Shown in pieces: positions 1-6,906 of a stretch of 9,732 bases of DNA. The notes under the pieces were generated by a model. That model saw nothing but the letters and a program-made list of their open reading frames with translations, was not told the DNA's origin and made no database searches. The translations under genes and the position numbers were made by a program. The stretch is from an uncultured Gemmatimonadota bacterium (lineage in GTDB: Bacteria > Gemmatimonadota > Gemmatimonadetes > Gemmatimonadales > Gemmatimonadaceae), in assembly GCA_946479995.1 (NCBI GenBank), contig CAMLIU010000036.1, forward strand, positions 1 through 9,732, written 5' to 3'. How positions within the stretch are numbered: the first letter of the stretch is position 1; the number at the start of each line of letters is the position of its first letter.

Positions 1-319
1 CGGTGACGATCCCCAGCTTGCTGGAGAGCCCCTGCAGGAGCACCGCCATCAGGTTGGAGAGCAGGATCACGCTGAGCAGCGTGTAGCCGAAGCGCGAGCC
101 GCCGGCGAGATCGGTGGCCCAGTTGCCGGGGTCCATGTAGCCGACCGCCACCAGGTAGCCGGGCCCGGCAAAGGCGAGCACCTTTCGCCAGATGGTCGTG
201 CCGGATACCGGCACCGAGCGGTAGACCTCCGCCAGGCTCGGCGCGACGCGCGCGCGGCGCCAGCCGGTCTCGGGCTGCGGTTCGGGTTCGGGTTGCGACG
301 TATGAAGGCGAACGGACAT
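1..319 (-). CDS. mntH: Nramp-family divalent metal transporter MntH (5' part of gene, cut by window edge)
   Basis: This is the N-terminal 106 residues of an Nramp (SLC11) proton-coupled Mn(II)/Fe(II) importer of the inner membrane; the rest lies off the left edge. A hydrophilic, Pro/Glu-rich leader of about 45 residues precedes the first membrane segment. That segment carries the family's unwound metal-binding motif DPGN at residues 63-66, in the context [12 protein letters not shown] second hydrophobic segment spans about residues 78-96 ([17 protein letters not shown]). In characterised Nramps the Asp and Asn of DPGN bind the metal directly. The ATG at 319 is preceded by AGGA (plus-strand positions 324-327) at suitable spacing. 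The gene is divergent from the VOC gene, and the DtxR/MntR-like inverted repeat at 368-383 lies 48 bases upstream of its start, so manganese- or iron-dependent repression is likely. Family identity is secure; metal preference is inferred. Confidence 0.93.
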   Translation of the reverse strand, partial: MSVRLHTSQPEPEPQPETGWRRARVAPSLAEVYRSVPVSGTTIWRKVLAFAGPGYLVAVGYMDPGNWATDLAGGSRFGYTLLSVILLSNLMAVLLQGLSSKLGIVT

Positions 320-367
320 GGATTCCTGCTGGTGGTCCGTGGTCGCCAGAAGGACGACGAGCGGATA

Positions 368-383
368 TTTAGGGTAACCTAAA
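368..383. promoter_or_regulatory. DtxR/MntR-like operator between mntH and the VOC gene
   Basis: TTTAGG and CCTAAA form a perfect 6-base inverted repeat around a 4-base centre (GTAA). The site is AT-rich within otherwise very GC-rich DNA. It sits in the divergent intergenic region, 48 bases from the mntH start and 24 bases from the VOC start. The half-site resembles those of DtxR-family metalloregulators (IdeR/DtxR/MntR type, TTAGG...CCTAA), which commonly control mntH. The resemblance to a known operator class is established knowledge; binding here is inferred. It is close enough to both starts to regulate both genes. Confidence 0.65.
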
Positions 384-407
384 CAATTTTCGCTGGGAGA
401 CTAGACC

Positions 408-788
408 ATGGACGTCACCGCCCTCGGCCAGGTCGCGCTCACGGTGTCCGATGTCCCGCGCAGCACGGCGTTCTACCGCGACTCGGTCGGGCTGCGATTC
501 CTGTTCGCCGCGGGCCCTTCCCTCGCCTTCCTCGACCTGGGCAACGCGCGCCTGATGCTCTCGGCGCCGGAAGGCACCTTCACCCCGGGATCGGGGACGG
601 TGCTCTACCTGCGGGTGGCCGACATCCTGGCCTCCCACGCCGCCCTGTGCGGCCGCGGGGTGCAGTTCGTGGACGAGCCGCATCTCGTGGCCCCGATGCC
701 GGACCACGACCTGTGGATGTGCTTCTTCCGCGACCCGGATGGATACACCCTGGCGCTCATGTGCGAGCGCCCGAAGGGTGCCCGCTGA
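408..788 (+). CDS. VOC (glyoxalase/bleomycin resistance/dioxygenase fold) family protein
   Basis: A 126-residue cytosolic single-domain protein of the vicinal oxygen chelate superfamily, which includes glyoxalase I, fosfomycin and bleomycin resistance proteins and extradiol dioxygenases. Two beta-alpha-beta-beta-beta modules are visible. The first runs from GQVALTVSDVPRSTAFYRD (residues 7-25) to about residue 52. The second runs from VLYLRVADI (65-73) to the closing FFRDPDGYTLALMCE (106-120). The usual first metal ligand His is Gln8 here, a substitution seen in a known VOC subgroup; Glu120 sits at the usual last ligand position. Substrate cannot be deduced. The ATG at 408 has GGGAG at 395-399 as ribosome binding site. 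The gene shares a divergent promoter region, including the DtxR/MntR-like operator, with mntH, so it may respond to metal. It converges with the Nudix gene, leaving a 5-base gap and no obvious terminator. Confidence 0.85.
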   Translation: MDVTALGQVALTVSDVPRSTAFYRDSVGLRFLFAAGPSLAFLDLGNARLMLSAPEGTFTPGSGTVLYLRVADILASHAALCGRGVQFVDEPHLVAPMPDHDLWMCFFRDPDGYTLALMCERPKGAR

Positions 789-793
789 CGCGA

Positions 794-1483
794 TCAGCCG
801 GCGGCGGGCGGCGGCGTGTCGTCGTCGAACGAGGCGCCGACGGGGGGCACGCCGGCGTATTCCATGAACTGCCGGAGCACGCGCTCGGTGAGCCCCCACA
901 CCGTGTAGGCGCCGTGGCGGAACACGCTCACGCTGCGCTCCACGCCGCGCACCGTCACGACCCCGGTGCCCCACGCGGTGGGCGTGCGCAGCTCGGTCAG
1001 CGGGACCCAGAACGCCGCGGCCACTTCCTCGCTCGCCACGATGCGGACGTCACGGCGCACCAGTGCGACGTACGGACGGATGACGAGCGGCGGGAGATGA
1101 GGGGATATCGGACGAAGGTCGTCGAGGTGGCCGAGCACGCGCCCGTAGCGCGAGATGTCGACACCAGTCTCCTCGTAGGTCTCGCGGATGGCCGTCGCGG
1201 CGAGGTCGGCGTCACCCGGCTCGGCGCGGCCGCCGGGACAGGCGATGTGCCCGCTCCACGGATCGCGATCCACGACCGCGCGCTGGATCATCAGCAGCTC
1301 GGGCTCGTTGTCGGGGCGGGCGCGCAGCGCCAGCATCACCGCCGCGGCACGCGCCCCCTCGGGGAGCGGGATCTCACGCCCCGGACGCTCGGCGAGTGAG
1401 CGCTCGAGCTGCCTGACGACGGGATGTGTCGCGAGCCGGCCCATTTCAATCGTCCACGTCACCGCCCGCTTCGGCCCAGCCAC
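794..1483 (-). CDS. Nudix hydrolase, CoA-pyrophosphatase (NUDT7/8, YeaB)-like
   Basis: A 229-residue Nudix hydrolase, probably cleaving the pyrophosphate bond of coenzyme A or a related nucleotide diphosphate. The Nudix box covers residues 85-108 and ends in RETYEETGV, with the Mg-binding Glu residues at 101, 104 and 105. Just before it, DPWSGHIACPGG (74-85) matches the UPF0035 signature of the CoA-pyrophosphatase group, as does the slightly longer box spacing with Asp91 where classical enzymes have Glu. The C-terminal TVWGLTERVLRQF (194-206) is also typical. The GTG start at 1483 is chosen because GGGAGGA lies 5 bases upstream, although that stretch also encodes the conserved GGFRGW of the upstream rhodanese and may be coincidental. 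The alternative is ATG at 1444, one base after the rhodanese stop (216 residues). It is the last gene of the ldcA-rhodanese-Nudix cluster and probably translationally coupled. Substrate remains inferred. Confidence 0.87.
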   Translation of the reverse strand: MAGPKRAVTWTIEMGRLATHPVVRQLERSLAERPGREIPLPEGARAAAVMLALRARPDNEPELLMIQRAVVDRDPWSGHIACPGGRAEPGDADLAATAIRETYEETGVDISRYGRVLGHLDDLRPISPHLPPLVIRPYVALVRRDVRIVASEEVAAAFWVPLTELRTPTAWGTGVVTVRGVERSVSVFRHGAYTVWGLTERVLRQFMEYAGVPPVGASFDDDTPPPAAG

Positions 1484-1799
1484 GGAATCCTCCCGCCAGC
1501 GAGCTCACCTTCTCGTAGCCCATCTGGTGCAGCGTGTCCGCGGCGAATGCGCTCCGGTTGCCGCTCGCACAGTAGATCACCACCTCCGCGCTGCGCGGCA
1601 CGGCGGCCTCGATCTTCGATTCCAGCGTGCCGCGCGAGATGTGCAGCGCACCCGGGATGCGCCCGAGGTTCACCTCCTGCTGGTCGCGCACGTCGAGGAA
1701 GGTGACGTTGCCGCGCTGATGGAGCGCGAGTGCCTCGGCGGGACTCACTTCCCGGATGCGTGACTTCGCTTCGTTGACCAGATCGGTGCAGCTCTTCAT
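1446..1799 (-). CDS. Single-domain rhodanese-like sulfurtransferase
   Basis: A 117-residue cytosolic protein with one rhodanese domain covering almost its whole length. The opening is VSPAEALALHQRGNVTFLDVRDQQEV (split across residues 18-43), followed by GRIPGALHISRG (47-57). The active-site loop CASGNRS has its catalytic cysteine at residue 77, and the closing motif GGFRGWAEAGG lies at 103-113. In the family the loop cysteine carries a persulfide and transfers sulfane sulfur to cyanide, thiols or protein partners; the physiological acceptor here is unknown. The six-residue loop is the sulfurtransferase size rather than the longer Cdc25/arsenate reductase size. The ATG at 1799 fits the family's usual N-terminus. 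The frame stays open far upstream but overlaps ldcA and encodes only Arg/Ala-rich antisense-type sequence, so a longer form is rejected. It lies 50 bases downstream of ldcA and overlaps or abuts the Nudix gene. Confidence 0.9.
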   Translation of the reverse strand: MKSCTDLVNEAKSRIREVSPAEALALHQRGNVTFLDVRDQQEVNLGRIPGALHISRGTLESKIEAAVPRSAEVVIYCASGNRSAFAADTLHQMGYEKVSSLAGGFRGWAEAGGDVDD

Positions 1800-1849
1800 C
1801 GAGACTCGTGTAGTGATGGGTATGTCGTTCGTCGCGCAGCTGACCAGCG

Positions 1850-2749
1850 TCAGCTTCTCGTTACATGAAGCGTGCGAGCGTCGGCGTCGAGCTCGGCGCG
1901 TGCGCCGAGTGGGATGGTCCACTGGTCGGCGATGTGGCCGAGGGGGATTCCCGTCACGGACGGCACGCGTGCCGCATCGGCGGCATCGCGCAGGATGTCG
2001 TCCAGTTCGCAGGGCTCGCTGTCGAGCGGGTCGGCACCTTCGGTGAACTGGCCGAAGGCGATGCCGGCAAGGCGATCGAATGCGCCGGAGAGACGCAGCT
2101 GCTGCAGCATCCGGTCGATGCGGTAGTTCGCCTCGCCCACGTCCTCGAGAACGAGGATGGCATCGGTGTAGTCCGGCGCGTAGGGGGTGCCGGCGAGCGC
2201 CGCGAGCAGCGCGAGGTTGCCACCGACGAGGCGCCCCGCGGCGCGGCCGCCGCGCACGGTGCGTGCGAGCGGCGCACTGCCGCACGGATCTCCCTGCTGC
2301 ACCACGGCACGCACGAGCGAGTCACGCGAAAAATCCGTGAGCTCGCCCCGCGCCGTGGGTGCGTGATAGCTCACCACGCCGGAGCGCACGTTCACCGCGC
2401 AGTGAAGGGCGGTGATGTCGGAATAACCGAGCAGGGGCCGCGGGTTGCGGCGCAGCGCGTCGTAGTCGAGCGCGTCGAGGATGCGCATCGCGCCGTAGCC
2501 GCCGCGCAGGCACCAGATGCCGTCCACCGCATCGTCTCGCAGTGCGGCGTTGAAGTCGGCGGCGCGTTCGGCGTCGGTTCCCGCGAGGTAGCCGTGGCGC
2601 GACAGGGCGTGCGGCCCGACGACCGGCTCCCAGCCGAGGGAGGTGGCGTGGGCGATGGCCGCCTGCAGCTCCTGCTCGCCGCGCAGCGGGCCGGCCGGCG
2701 CGACGAGCGCGACGCGCGCGCCGGCAGAAAGTGGTGATGGAAGCTGCAT
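1850..2749 (-). CDS. ldcA: L,D-carboxypeptidase, peptidase family S66 (LdcA-like)
   Basis: A 299-residue serine peptidase of family S66, which removes the terminal D-Ala from murein tetrapeptides during peptidoglycan recycling. The N-terminal LPSPLSAGARVALVAPAGP is the family's usual opening. Numbered from the chosen start, the catalytic serine is Ser110 in LLGYSDITALH; the catalytic Glu lies in LVLEDVGEANYRIDRML (about 202) and the catalytic His in GIPLGHIADQWTIPLG (272), giving the full Ser-Glu-His set. FNAALRDDAVDGIWCLRGGYG is the well-conserved segment before the serine. No signal peptide is seen, consistent with a cytoplasmic recycling enzyme. The ATG at 2749 is preferred over ATG at 2785 because family homology begins just after it and a possible promoter sits 7 bases upstream. 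It is the first gene of a minus-strand cluster with the rhodanese and Nudix genes. Confidence 0.92.
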   Translation of the reverse strand: MQLPSPLSAGARVALVAPAGPLRGEQELQAAIAHATSLGWEPVVGPHALSRHGYLAGTDAERAADFNAALRDDAVDGIWCLRGGYGAMRILDALDYDALRRNPRPLLGYSDITALHCAVNVRSGVVSYHAPTARGELTDFSRDSLVRAVVQQGDPCGSAPLARTVRGGRAAGRLVGGNLALLAALAGTPYAPDYTDAILVLEDVGEANYRIDRMLQQLRLSGAFDRLAGIAFGQFTEGADPLDSEPCELDDILRDAADAARVPSVTGIPLGHIADQWTIPLGARAELDADARTLHVTRS

Positions 2750-2756
2750 GTGGCGC

Positions 2757-2785
2757 AACGTAGAGAGCGCTATTGCCCAGTGCAA
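2757..2785 (-). promoter_or_regulatory. Candidate leaderless promoter of ldcA
   Basis: On the minus strand TTGCAC (2785-2780) and TACGTT (2762-2757) are separated by exactly 17 bases and look like a weak sigma-70 -35/-10 pair (4 of 6 and 3 of 6 matches). Only 7 bases separate the -10 box from the ldcA ATG at 2749, so transcription would begin at or next to the start codon. No Shine-Dalgarno sequence fits in that gap. This is inference from spacing and weak matches. Confidence 0.35.
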
Positions 2786-2942
2786 CGCCGCGTTGACGAG
2801 TGCTCACGAAGACGAGCGGGCGCGACGGCGCGAGCGTTCTCGAGCGTGAATTGCGGCACCCGATATGCGCTTCCCTTGCCGTCACCCGGAGGAGACGGGC
2901 AGGGAGGCTGCGTGTCGCGCTCCGGGAGATGTCCACTGGCTT

Positions 2943-2948
2943 AGGAGG
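2943..2948 (+). promoter_or_regulatory. Consensus ribosome binding site of the Ser/Gly-rich gene
   Basis: AGGAGG lies 8 bases before the ATG at 2957, and the intervening bases are AT-rich (ACTTTTAT). It is the best Shine-Dalgarno match in the window and decides both strand and start for a low-complexity reading frame that would otherwise be doubtful. It suggests high translation. Confidence 0.75.
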
Positions 2949-2956
2949 ACTTTTAT

Positions 2957-3541
2957 ATGGCAGATCGCGACCGGAACACCTCAGGCTCATCGAACAGCGA
3001 CCAGAGCGGCAGGAGCGCCTCGTCGGGAAGCTCGAACCGGGATCCCGGAAGTTCGTCGCAGGGCGACGGACACTCCGCGTCCGACCGGGATCGGCATGCA
3101 TCGTCGAGCGGCTCGAGCACGGGCGGTGTCGGGGGGAGCTCGGGGTCGTCGAGCTCGCCGGGAAGTCCACGCAACGCATCGGGCAGCTCGTCCTCCGATC
3201 GCTCGAGCGGAATGAGCGGCAGCTCATCCAACTCGTCGCTGGATCGCGACGAGAACATCGGGTCCTCGGGCAGCCGCGAGAACTCCGGTGGGATGTCGGG
3301 CTCCAGCCGCACCGGCTCGAGCGGCGTATCCGGCTCGGGCAGCACTAGCGGGTCGAGCGGCATGTCGGGCTCTGGCAGCAGCGGCAGCTCGTCCGGCATG
3401 TCGGGCTCGAGCAGCAGCGGGCAGTCCGGCCGCAGCGCCTCCTCGGGCTCGTCCGGGTCATCGGGCTCCTCGGGTTCGTCCGGCTCGTCCGGATCCTCGG
3501 GCCGCTCGGGCAGCTCCGGCTCATCCGGCAGCAACAGGTAG
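2957..3541 (+). CDS. Low-complexity Ser/Gly-rich, predicted disordered protein
   Basis: A 194-residue protein of unrecognised family, built mainly of serine and glycine and predicted to be disordered throughout. The first half carries scattered charged patches (MADRDRN, SDRDRH, LDRDEN); the C-terminal 30 residues are nearly pure Gly-Ser-Ser triplets. Internal repeats are visible: GMSGS at 85-89, 112-116, 135-139 and 147-151, and an identical QSGRSASSGSS at 16-26 and 156-166. There is no cysteine, no signal peptide, no membrane segment and almost no aromatic residue, so a catalytic role is unlikely; a linker, hydration or stress-related role is only a guess. Reality as a gene rests on the consensus AGGAGG and the hairpin 20 bases after the stop. 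The opposite frame gives a Pro/Glu/Asp-rich reading frame that is the expected mirror of Gly-Ser codons. Its own promoter is not obvious in the 207-base upstream gap. Confidence 0.72.
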   Translation: MADRDRNTSGSSNSDQSGRSASSGSSNRDPGSSSQGDGHSASDRDRHASSSGSSTGGVGGSSGSSSSPGSPRNASGSSSSDRSSGMSGSSSNSSLDRDENIGSSGSRENSGGMSGSSRTGSSGVSGSGSTSGSSGMSGSGSSGSSSGMSGSSSSGQSGRSASSGSSGSSGSSGSSGSSGSSGRSGSSGSSGSNR

Positions 3542-3561
3542 CGATCGGATGACCGGCCAGG

Positions 3562-3597
3562 CGAAGGGCGCTCTCCCCACGGGGAGAGCGCCCTTCG
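3562..3597. terminator. Perfect long hairpin, probable transcription terminator
   Basis: Positions 3563-3578 and 3581-3596 are exact reverse complements (GAAGGGCGCTCTCCCC against GGGGAGAGCGCCCTTC), and C3562/G3597 add one more pair. With a realistic 4-base loop the stem is about 16 bp and GC-rich. It starts 20 bases after the Ser/Gly-rich gene's stop. No T-tract follows on the plus strand, so it is not a textbook intrinsic terminator, but strong hairpins without T-tracts are frequent gene ends in high-GC bacteria. It separates the Ser/Gly-rich gene from the methyltransferase gene. Confidence 0.65.
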
Positions 3598-3678
3598 TCG
3601 CTTCGACGGCAGGAGACCACGGTTCGCTGTCGCGTGCGATGTCCTGGTGCCGGCGAATGACGCACGACGCGGCACGAT

Positions 3679-6600
3679 GTGCGCGTGCGTACTCTCCGAC
3701 AGGCGGCAGCGCTCCTCGCGCGCGCTAACACCAACGACGGCCTCCTCGCGCTCGCCGGCGTGCTGGGATTCGACGGCGCGGCGATTCCGCTGGACGCGGA
3801 CACGCGCGCCAACCTCGGCATTCCGCCAGCCGCCGGCGACGTGCGCCTGATGCGCGGCGCCGGCGCGCTCCGCGCGCTGCTCGTGCTCGCGCCGCCGGAT
3901 GCGCCGCTTCGTCCCGTTCTCGCCCAGCTCGCCGCCTCACTCGCGCGCCGCACCTCCCACGTGCTGTGGACCCTCGTCGCCGCATCCGGCGACGGAGGGG
4001 AGGCAGCCATCGCCTGCTGGACGGGAGAGCAGCACCCTCCGCGGCTCGCCGCGCTATTCATACGCCCTTCACAAGTGGTGGCGAGCGACGCGGAGACGCT
4101 CTGTTCGCTGGAGGCGGCAAGCGCTGGCGATGACCTGCTGGTCCACACGCGCTGGTGCGAGCTGCTCGGCCGCACCGCGCTGTCGCGCCGCTTCTACCGG
4201 ACGTTGGAACAGCGCATCGCGGCCCTTGCCGGCTCGCTGCCGCGCATGCCGGAGCCGGACCGTGCCGAGCTTGCGCTGCTGTACGCGTCGCGCCTGCTCT
4301 TTCTCTCCTTCCTCCAGGCGAAAGGCTGGCTCGATGGCGACCGCGCCTTCCTCGCCAACCGGTTCGACGCGTGCATGGCGCGGGGCGGCGGCTTCCACGC
4401 GCGGGTGCTGGAGCCGCTCTTCTTCGGCACGCTCAACACGCCGCCACGCCGGCGCGCCGCCGCCGCCCGCGCCTTCGGCGAGATCCCCTTCCTGAATGGC
4501 GGCCTGTTCGGGCGAACGCCGCTGGAGCGCCGTCACGCCAGGGCGCGCTTCTCCGACGAGGCGTTCGGTGAGCTGTTCGCCCAATTGCTCGGCGCGTACC
4601 GCTTCACCGCGCGCGAGGAGCAGGCGCTGTGGTCCGAGGTGGCGATCGATCCGGAGATGCTCGGCCGCGCCTTCGAGTCGCTGATGGCGGCGCGCGAGCG
4701 CCGTGTCAGTGGCGCCTTCTACACACCGTACGCACTCGTGGCGCAGGTGGCGGACCATGCGCTCGTCGCCGCGCTCGCCACTCGAGGCGTGGATCCGTCG
4801 TGGGTCGAGCGTGCGCTGCGCGGCGAACCACTCGCAGACGATGCCGGACGCCAGCTCCGCGAGCACATGCGTTCGCTCACCGTGCTCGATCCCGCGTGCG
4901 GCTCCGGCGCGTTCCTCGTCTACCTGCTCGAGCGGCTGACGCAGCTTCACGTCGCTGCGGGTGACACCCGAGGCGTGGCGGCGATCCGGCGCGAGGTGCT
5001 GACGCGCGCCATTCACGGCGTGGACATCAATCCCACGGCGGTGTGGCTGTGCGAGCTGCGGCTCTGGCTCTCGGTGGTGATCGAGAGCGACGAGACGCGG
5101 ATGTCGGCGGTCCCGCCACTGCCGAACCTCGATTGCAACGTTCGCGTGGGTGACACCCTCGCCGGCGAGGCGTTCGACGAGCCGGCCATGCTGGTCGGGC
5201 CGCCCGCCACGCTGGCGCGGCTTCGTGATCGGTACGTGCGCGCGTCGGGTGCGCGAAAGGCCACGCTCCGGCGCGCGCTCGCCCGTGAGGAAACGCGCCG
5301 CGCCCTGGCGACGATCGACTTCCACCTGCGTCGCATCTCCGCCCAGCGGCGGGAGTGGGTGCTGGCGCGCCGCAGCCCTGACCTGTTCGGGGAGCGCGAC
5401 CGAGGCTCGATGCAGCCGGTGCAGGTCCGCCGTGAGCTGCGCGATCGCGCCTCCTCGCTGCGGCGGGAGCGACGTCGCATCGCCGATGGGGGTGCGTTGC
5501 CGTTCTCGTTCTCGACGCACTTCGCCCACGTGCACGCGGAGGGGGGATTCGGGCTCGTGATCGGCAATCCGCCATGGGTCCGCCTGCACAACATCGCGCC
5601 GGCGGCGCGCGACGCCCTGCGCTCGCGGTATCGCGTGTTCTCCGACGCCGCGTGGGAGCCCGTCGCCGAGTCGCCCGTGCGCGGCCGTGGCTTCGCGGCG
5701 CAGGTGGACCTGGCTGCGCTGTTCGTGGAGCGGAGCATCGCGCTCGCGGCCGCCGGCGGCGCAATCGCGCTCCTGCTGCCGGCGAAGCTGTGGCGGTCCC
5801 TGTCGGGCGGTGGCGTTCGTCGGCTCATCGCCGCGCGGACGCACCTTCGTCGCCTCGAGGACTGGACCGACGCACCCTGCGCGTTCGACGCGGCCGTGTA
5901 TCCGTCGGTGCTCGTCGCCACGCGGCTGTCACACGACGACTCCTCGACGCAACGTGACAATCCGAGCGACGAGACGTTGACGGACTACGCCGTGCGCCGG
6001 CGCACACTGAGCGTCGGATGGCGCGCCGCGCCCCGCAGGGCGCTGCTCGATCCCGGCGACCCGGCGAGCCCATGGCTCATCGTGCCGAACGAGGTGCGCG
6101 CGGTCTTCGACGAGCTTCGCAACCATGGCCACCCACTCGCCGCGGGGCGGTTCGGCCGCGCCGTGCTCGGCGTGAAGTGCGGCTGCAACGAGGCGTTCGT
6201 CGTGAATCACGCCGGTGGAGACCAGGTGATGGCGACGGTGGAGTGGCAGGGACGCCGCGGCACGCTCGAGCGCGAGCTGCTGCGGCCGCTGCTGCGCGGC
6301 GACGCCGTGCAGTCCTGGCACGTGCCGCCTTCCCCCCGCGCCATCGTGTGGACGCACTCCGATGCGGGCGCTCCCCTCGGCACGCTGCCGCCGGCGGCGG
6401 CGCGTTGGCTCGCGCCGTGGCGACGCCGGCTGCGCGCCCGCTCCGACCTGCGCGGCACGGGAAGCTGGTGGATGCTCTTTCGCACCGAGAGCGCCGACAG
6501 CACGCGCACGCGCGTCGTGTGGAACGACTTCGGCCGGTCGCCGCGCGCGGCCATCCTCCCCGCCGGCGATCCGACCGTGCCACTGAACAGCTGCTACGTG

Positions 6601-6906
6601 CTGCCATGCGTCGACCCGGTCGACGCCCTGGCCCTCGCCGCGCTGCTCAACAGCCCGCTCGCGGCCGCGTTCCTCAACGCCATTGCCGAACCGGCACGCG
6701 GCGGATGGCATCGGTACCTCGCCTGGACGGTGGAGCTCCTCCCGGTGCCACGCGAGTGGGCACGCGCACGCCGCATCCTCGCGCCGCTCGCCGAGCGTGC
6801 CCTGCTCGGCCAGCCGCCCACCGACAGCGAGCTCCTGGCCGCGGCCTGTCACGCCTATCGCCTTGGTCACGAGGACGTGGCACCGCTCGTGGCGTGGTGT
6901 CGCTGA
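3679..6906 (+). CDS. Class I N6-adenine DNA methyltransferase, Eco57I/PglX-like core with TaqI-type specificity domain
   Basis: A 1075-residue SAM-dependent DNA adenine methyltransferase. Residues 1-340 form an N-terminal region with the RLLFLSFLQAKGWLDGDRAF and LNGGLF segments typical of large Eco57I-type methylases. The catalytic core follows: motif X FYTPY (347-351), SAM motif I DPACGSGAF (404-412), motif II VDINP with Asp449, motif III NVRVGDTL (Asp492), then an Arg-rich helical insert (about 500-600) and catalytic motif IV NPPW (630-633). From about residue 795, RFGRAVLGVKCGCNEAFVV to NSPLAAAFL and ELLPVPREW match a TaqI_C-like target-recognition domain, so one specificity is expected. 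No PD-(D/E)xK nuclease motif is visible in the N-terminal region, unlike true type IIG enzymes. The GTG at 3679 is used because an in-frame TGA ends at 3660; GTG at 3685 is the only close alternative, and no clear ribosome site is seen. It overlaps and is probably coupled to the helicase gene. Confidence 0.9.
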   Translation: MRVRTLRQAAALLARANTNDGLLALAGVLGFDGAAIPLDADTRANLGIPPAAGDVRLMRGAGALRALLVLAPPDAPLRPVLAQLAASLARRTSHVLWTLVAASGDGGEAAIACWTGEQHPPRLAALFIRPSQVVASDAETLCSLEAASAGDDLLVHTRWCELLGRTALSRRFYRTLEQRIAALAGSLPRMPEPDRAELALLYASRLLFLSFLQAKGWLDGDRAFLANRFDACMARGGGFHARVLEPLFFGTLNTPPRRRAAAARAFGEIPFLNGGLFGRTPLERRHARARFSDEAFGELFAQLLGAYRFTAREEQALWSEVAIDPEMLGRAFESLMAARERRVSGAFYTPYALVAQVADHALVAALATRGVDPSWVERALRGEPLADDAGRQLREHMRSLTVLDPACGSGAFLVYLLERLTQLHVAAGDTRGVAAIRREVLTRAIHGVDINPTAVWLCELRLWLSVVIESDETRMSAVPPLPNLDCNVRVGDTLAGEAFDEPAMLVGPPATLARLRDRYVRASGARKATLRRALAREETRRALATIDFHLRRISAQRREWVLARRSPDLFGERDRGSMQPVQVRRELRDRASSLRRERRRIADGGALPFSFSTHFAHVHAEGGFGLVIGNPPWVRLHNIAPAARDALRSRYRVFSDAAWEPVAESPVRGRGFAAQVDLAALFVERSIALAAAGGAIALLLPAKLWRSLSGGGVRRLIAARTHLRRLEDWTDAPCAFDAAVYPSVLVATRLSHDDSSTQRDNPSDETLTDYAVRRRTLSVGWRAAPRRALLDPGDPASPWLIVPNEVRAVFDELRNHGHPLAAGRFGRAVLGVKCGCNEAFVVNHAGGDQVMATVEWQGRRGTLERELLRPLLRGDAVQSWHVPPSPRAIVWTHSDAGAPLGTLPPAAARWLAPWRRRLRARSDLRGTGSWWMLFRTESADSTRTRVVWNDFGRSPRAAILPAGDPTVPLNSCYVLPCVDPVDALALAALLNSPLAAAFLNAIAEPARGGWHRYLAWTVELLPVPREWARARRILAPLAERALLGQPPTDSELLAAACHAYRLGHEDVAPLVAWCR

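Noticed and set aside
1800..2285. N-terminal extension of the rhodanese frame into ldcA
   Set aside because: The extra sequence is low-complexity Arg/Ala-rich and overlaps the well-supported ldcA gene in another frame; the rhodanese domain is complete from 1799.
3350..3541. The repetitive Gly-Ser coding stretch as a CRISPR array or tandem DNA repeat
   Set aside because: There are no constant repeats with unique spacers; the periodicity is codon-level, imperfect and explained by the encoded Gly-Ser-Ser protein.
2953..3675. 240-residue Pro/Glu/Asp-rich open frame on the minus strand opposite the Ser/Gly-rich gene
   Set aside because: Its composition is the mirror of Gly-Ser codons, it runs through the perfect hairpin, and the plus-strand frame has a consensus ribosome site and start while this one shows none that I can see.
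4069..5844. 591-residue open frame on the minus strand opposite the methyltransferase
   Set aside because: It lies wholly opposite a gene with complete catalytic motifs, its translation is Arg/Ala/Glu/Gln-rich without any domain, and long antisense frames are expected at this GC content.
6018..6896. Upstream extension of the helicase reading frame inside the methyltransferase gene
   Set aside because: The translated extension is Arg/Ala/Pro-rich shadow sequence of the methyltransferase's specificity domain; helicase homology starts only after about 6960.
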